A stretch of DNA of 8,561 nt, taken from an uncultured Prevotella sp. (GTDB lineage Bacteria; Bacteroidota; Bacteroidia; Bacteroidales; Bacteroidaceae). Of this stretch, positions 5,911 to 8,561 are shown piece by piece. The position numbers and the translations under genes are program-made. Positions within the stretch are counted from its first letter, which is position 1; every line of letters begins with the position of its first letter. Location: NCBI RefSeq assembly GCF_900549175.1, contig NZ_URNN01000139.1, forward strand, positions 1 through 8,561, in the 5' to 3' direction. Below the pieces are notes generated by a model, which saw nothing but the letters and a program-made list of their open reading frames with translations, ran no database searches and had not been told where the DNA came from.

Positions 5911-8271
5911 TTAGTACATGTACACGGCGTAGTCCTTGATGCATCCGGGAGCACCCTGCTCGGCGCGCGGCAGATACTCGAAGCCCGTTACCGTCTGCTC
6001 CCCGCCGAGGTCGATGACCATAAGGTGGGGCAGGGCGGCCGATTTTTCCGTCTGCCAGTATGTGGACTCCTGCAGGTCGAACACCTTGTCGGCCGTGCTG
6101 TTGCCGCGCGACGTGTCCTCGCTGTCGGCGTACTTCACCGTCCATGGCTCGCGGCTCAGCCGTTTGCCGTCGGCACCGAGGGCGTAGATTTCGGCCACTG
6201 CGGCCACGTTTCCGCCCGTGTGCACGCTGCGCACGTCGAGAGCGAGATGGCGTCCGCGTGTCGGAGCGGCAAACTTCACGCTCTGCCATCCGTTGCCGGC
6301 GGCAAACTGCCCCTTGTGTGCCGGCGTGGCGGAGTTGAGGTCGGGACGGTCGCCGGGGGTGTTGTGCTTGGCGGTCTTCTCCAGATTCAGCTTGTCCAGT
6401 TCGGGATGGTCCTGACAGAAGGCCACGCCCCCCTCCTTCGGCCCTACGATGTCGAGTACAATCACCTCGTTGTCGCCTTTCTTCAGCCAGCAGCCCGGCA
6501 CGTAGAGTGTCTGCTGCGGGCCTATGCTCCAGTAGCGGCCTATGGCGTGGCCGTTCACCCACACCTGTCCCTTGCCGAAGGCCTCGGTGTTGATGAATGT
6601 GTCGCCCGGCTTCTTCAATGTGAATTTGCCGCGGAAATATCCTCCTTTGCTCGTTATCGTCTCACGGCTCTTCACGTCATGATGTACCTGTGCCCTGGCC
6701 TTCTTTATGGCGTCATAGTCGTCGGCTATGGTCTGTACGAGCCAGTCTTTCAGGTTCCATGTCACCTCGTTGCCGTCGATGTCGGCCTGCAGGGTCACGT
6801 CACGGGTTATGCCTTTGTAGTCCTTTATGGCGCGTCCGAAGTTGATGCGGCCCATGGCCTCCACCAGTATCACGAGTGCGTCGCCCTTTTTCACGGCCGG
6901 CATCACGAGCGTCTTCTCGTTCTTCACGCGGTCAATCTTGCCTATGTAGCTGCCGTTGACGAACACTTGTGCGAAGTCGTGGCAGTCGTTCAGCGTGAGC
7001 AGGCTCTTTGCCGGTATGTCGGGCAGTGTAGTGGTGTACTTCACCATGCCCCAGCCCGTGTCCATATCCTCCATCGTCAGCACGTCGCGGCTCTCGCGCT
7101 CGGCCGTAACGAGGTCGTTGAGGGTCATCACGCGCTCCAGCCTGAACTTCGGCACGCTTATCAGCGGCATCGGTGCGGCGGGCACGGCGGGCAGCTTCTT
7201 GTCGGCATACTTCTGCATGACCTTCTGCAGTTCGTAGAACTTGGGCGTGGCCTGACCGTACTCGTTGATGGGCGCGTCGTAGTCGTAGCTCGTCACGTCG
7301 GGCGCGAAACCGGGCGAGTTGGCTCCCGCCCAATGGCCGAACGACGTGCCGCCGTGGGTCATGTAGAGAGAGAACGATATGCCCTTTGACAGCATCTCGT
7401 CTATGCCGGCGTTCATCTTGTCTGCCGGGCGCGTCTCATGCCGTGCCCCCCACTTGTCGAACCATCCGCTCCAAAACTCGGAGCACATCAGCGGCGATGT
7501 GGGACGCAGCTCCTTCAGCCGCTTGAACTGGCTGTCGATGTCGGCTCCGGTGCCGAAGTTCATCGTCCATGTGAGGTCGTCAAGACCGTTCTTCGTGAAG
7601 TTGCTTGCCCAGTCGCACTGGAACAGTGACACCTCGTTGAAGCCCGATTCGCGCACGATGTCGCGTATGGCGCTCACGTAAGCCTTGTCTTCGCCGTACG
7701 AGCCGTACTCGTTTTCCACCTGCACCATGATGATGGGGCCGCCGCGCTGTATGGTCAGCGGAGCCAGCTGCTCGCCCACTTTCTGCTCGAACAGCCGCAC
7801 GCGCTCCATGAAGTAGGGGTCTTGTTCGCGCAGGCGTATGTCCTTCTTCTTCAGCAGCCACCACGGCAGACCGCCCATCTCCCACTCGGCGCATACGTAT
7901 GGGCCGGGGCGCACGATGACGTACATGCCGTTCTTCTGTGCTAGACGGCAGAACTCGGCCACGTCGTTCTGGCCGGTGAAGTCGAACTCTCCCTCGCGCT
8001 GCTCGTGTATGTTCCAGAACACGTAGAGGCATACGGTGTTCATGCCCAGTGCCTTGCACATCTTGATGCGGTGTTCCCAGTAGGGGCGGGGAATGCGCGG
8101 ATAGTGCAGCTCGGCGGCCTTCACCACGAAGGGCTTGCCGTTGAGCATGAATGTGTTTTCGCCTGCGGTGAATGTGCCGCCGCCTTTTGTTGCGGCCTGC
8201 ATGGGTACGGCGGCGAGCAGCATGGCCGCCAGTGTCAGTTTCTTCAGATTTTTTGTTAATAGCATATTCAT
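5911..8271 (-). CDS. Exported GH35 beta-galactosidase with C-terminal discoidin-like domain
   Basis: This retaining glycoside hydrolase of family 35 removes terminal beta-linked galactose from glycans. Counting from the ATG at 8271 the protein has 786 residues. A Sec signal peptide spans about 1-26 (LTLAAMLLAAVPMQA). The TIM barrel spans about 33-355, with the signature GGPIIMVQVENEYG (177-190). Glu188 is the expected acid/base and Glu265 (CSEFWSGW) the nucleophile. Jelly-roll domains follow at about 370-500 and 545-612. An F5/8 type C (discoidin, CBM32-like) domain spans about 655-786 and ends IKDYAVYM. The frame could start at 8316, but that codon lies inside the predicted -7 box, so ATG 8271 (or 8265) is preferred. 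The gene is convergent with the GH43-esterase operon and has its own promoter. The substrate may be galactose side chains of arabinogalactan, pectin or xyloglucan; this is inferred from the neighbours only. Confidence 0.93.
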   Translation of the reverse strand: MNMLLTKNLKKLTLAAMLLAAVPMQAATKGGGTFTAGENTFMLNGKPFVVKAAELHYPRIPRPYWEHRIKMCKALGMNTVCLYVFWNIHEQREGEFDFTGQNDVAEFCRLAQKNGMYVIVRPGPYVCAEWEMGGLPWWLLKKKDIRLREQDPYFMERVRLFEQKVGEQLAPLTIQRGGPIIMVQVENEYGSYGEDKAYVSAIRDIVRESGFNEVSLFQCDWASNFTKNGLDDLTWTMNFGTGADIDSQFKRLKELRPTSPLMCSEFWSGWFDKWGARHETRPADKMNAGIDEMLSKGISFSLYMTHGGTSFGHWAGANSPGFAPDVTSYDYDAPINEYGQATPKFYELQKVMQKYADKKLPAVPAAPMPLISVPKFRLERVMTLNDLVTAERESRDVLTMEDMDTGWGMVKYTTTLPDIPAKSLLTLNDCHDFAQVFVNGSYIGKIDRVKNEKTLVMPAVKKGDALVILVEAMGRINFGRAIKDYKGITRDVTLQADIDGNEVTWNLKDWLVQTIADDYDAIKKARAQVHHDVKSRETITSKGGYFRGKFTLKKPGDTFINTEAFGKGQVWVNGHAIGRYWSIGPQQTLYVPGCWLKKGDNEVIVLDIVGPKEGGVAFCQDHPELDKLNLEKTAKHNTPGDRPDLNSATPAHKGQFAAGNGWQSVKFAAPTRGRHLALDVRSVHTGGNVAAVAEIYALGADGKRLSREPWTVKYADSEDTSRGNSTADKVFDLQESTYWQTEKSAALPHLMVIDLGGEQTVTGFEYLPRAEQGAPGCIKDYAVYMY

Positions 8272-8312
8272 TGGTTTTCTTATAGTGTGTCTTGGTGTTA
8301 TGGTTTTCGTTG

Positions 8313-8321
8313 GCAAAGATA
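8313..8321 (-). promoter_or_regulatory. Bacteroidota-type -7 box for the GH35 gene
   Basis: On the minus strand 8321-8313 reads TATCTTTGC, an exact match to TAnnTTTG and identical to the box before GH43. Transcription would begin near 8307, giving a leader of about 36 A-rich bases before ATG 8271. This position rules out the upstream in-frame ATG at 8316 as a start if this promoter is the one used. No -33 box is visible; a palindrome occupies that region. Confidence 0.6.
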
Positions 8322-8333
8322 ATAAATAATGCT

Positions 8334-8352
8334 GAATAACAGTCTGTTATTC
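8334..8352. promoter_or_regulatory. Perfect 19-bp palindrome, candidate operator
   Basis: GAATAACAGTCTGTTATTC has two perfect 9-bp half-sites (8334-8342 and 8344-8352) around one central base. It lies 12 bases upstream of the leftward -7 box of GH35 and 14 bases upstream of a rightward -7 box, so it covers the -33 region of both. A dimeric regulator bound here could control both directions. The palindrome is seen directly; the operator role is inferred. Confidence 0.6.
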
Positions 8353-8366
8353 ATTGCAAAAACATT

Positions 8367-8374
8367 TATATTTG
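8367..8374 (+). promoter_or_regulatory. Candidate rightward -7 box (divergent promoter)
   Basis: TATATTTG fits TAnnTTTG on the plus strand and points away from GH35. No -33 box is evident because the palindrome lies there. The gene it would serve must begin beyond the window, since no credible start is present in 8375-8561. Confidence 0.35.
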
Positions 8375-8561
8375 TGTGCATGTCGGGAGGCTTGCCGGAC
8401 TTACCGCCCGGCAAATCGCGCCGTCTTGTCCTGATAATTCTTAAAATTTAACATTTCTTTTTTCCCGAAATAGAACGGCGGAAAAGCTCTTTTTGCCTTG
8501 CCGGCCCACCGTTTTTGTGCCCCAAGCTTGCCTTTAGGCCCTCCTTACACTCCGTTTACGG
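8375..8561 (+). other. Terminal stretch without a supportable gene; contains a small hairpin
   Basis: The stretch holds a perfect 7-bp stem with a 9-base loop (TTGCCGG at 8392-8398 and CCGGCAA at 8408-8414) with no T-run after it. The octamer CTTGCCGG occurs at 8391-8398 and again at 8497-8504. Three short palindromes with two-base centres also occur: AAAAGCTCTTTT (8482-8493), GCCTTTAGGC (8530-8539) and CCGTTTACGG (8552-8561). One plus-strand frame is open from 8452 to the end but has no ATG. It may be an untranslated leader of a gene to the right. I see no known RNA family. Confidence 0.4.

Noticed and set aside
5896..6000. Truncation of the discoidin-like domain at the GH35 C-terminus
   Set aside because: From memory, related Bacteroidales GH35 enzymes also end soon after an IKDY-type motif, so the end looks natural.
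5888..6562. 224-codon minus-strand frame overlapping the GH35 gene
   Set aside because: It is an alternative frame of the same strand with an Arg-rich, low-complexity product, while the GH35 frame continues intact across the region.
6025..7389. 454-codon plus-strand open frame
   Set aside because: It is antisense to the GH35 catalytic and jelly-roll domains and shows no domain, signal or start context of its own.
8272..8316. Upstream ATG start for the GH35 gene
   Set aside because: The ATG at 8316 falls inside the predicted -7 box and would put 15 polar residues before a good signal peptide.
8380..8451. 23-codon plus-strand frame (ATG 8380 to TAA 8449)
   Set aside because: It begins only about six bases after the candidate -7 box, contains the hairpin, and its product has no recognisable character. 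It is too little to call a gene.

Overview
The window looks like chromosomal DNA from a Bacteroidales bacterium, plausibly of the Prevotella group. The signs are: promoter boxes of the Bacteroidota type TAnnTTTG; AT-rich leaders in front of the start codons without strong Shine-Dalgarno sequences; a BlaR1-type M56 protease of Bacteroidota style; exported GH43, CE1 and GH35 carbohydrate-active enzymes; and a short C-terminal tail (YYTLNGMPV...GVYIRNGEKMTI) of the kind common in this order. The family is an inference; the order is fairly secure.

Left region (1-2343, plus strand). A tandem 9-bp repeat precedes a four-helix M56 membrane metalloprotease (110-1033). Its frame stops at a TGA and continues open in the same frame as a Pro/Ala/Glu-rich linker and a beta-rich domain (1034-1639). 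In BlaR1/MecR1 proteins a sensor domain follows the fourth helix at exactly this point, so the TGA appears to split one ancestral sensor-protease, or to be read through, or to be a restart site. A 4-bp ATGA overlap leads to a lipoprotein (1636-2343) that carries a diverged copy of the same beta-rich domain. The three frames look like one envelope-sensing operon. A BlaI/MecI-type repressor would be expected upstream but lies outside the window.

Intergenic region (2344-2673). It has no gene. It holds a 50-bp-arm palindrome with one mismatch, half of a second dispersed hairpin repeat, and a promoter -7 box for the next operon.

Middle region (2674-5772, plus strand). An exported GH43 glycosidase and, 27 bases later, an exported CE1-type esterase form an operon likely to act on substituted plant polysaccharide (arabinose- or xylose-bearing chains with ester groups). 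A complete copy of the dispersed hairpin repeat (5797-5863) lies between this operon and the convergent gene and probably terminates transcription.

Right region (5911-8561). A minus-strand GH35 beta-galactosidase with a signal peptide and a C-terminal discoidin-like domain reads leftward. Its promoter region contains a perfect 19-bp palindrome placed almost midway between two divergent -7 boxes, so it is a good candidate for a shared operator controlling GH35 and an unseen gene to the right. The last ~190 bases hold no gene I can support.

No SusC/SusD pair, transposase, tRNA, rRNA or CRISPR array is visible.
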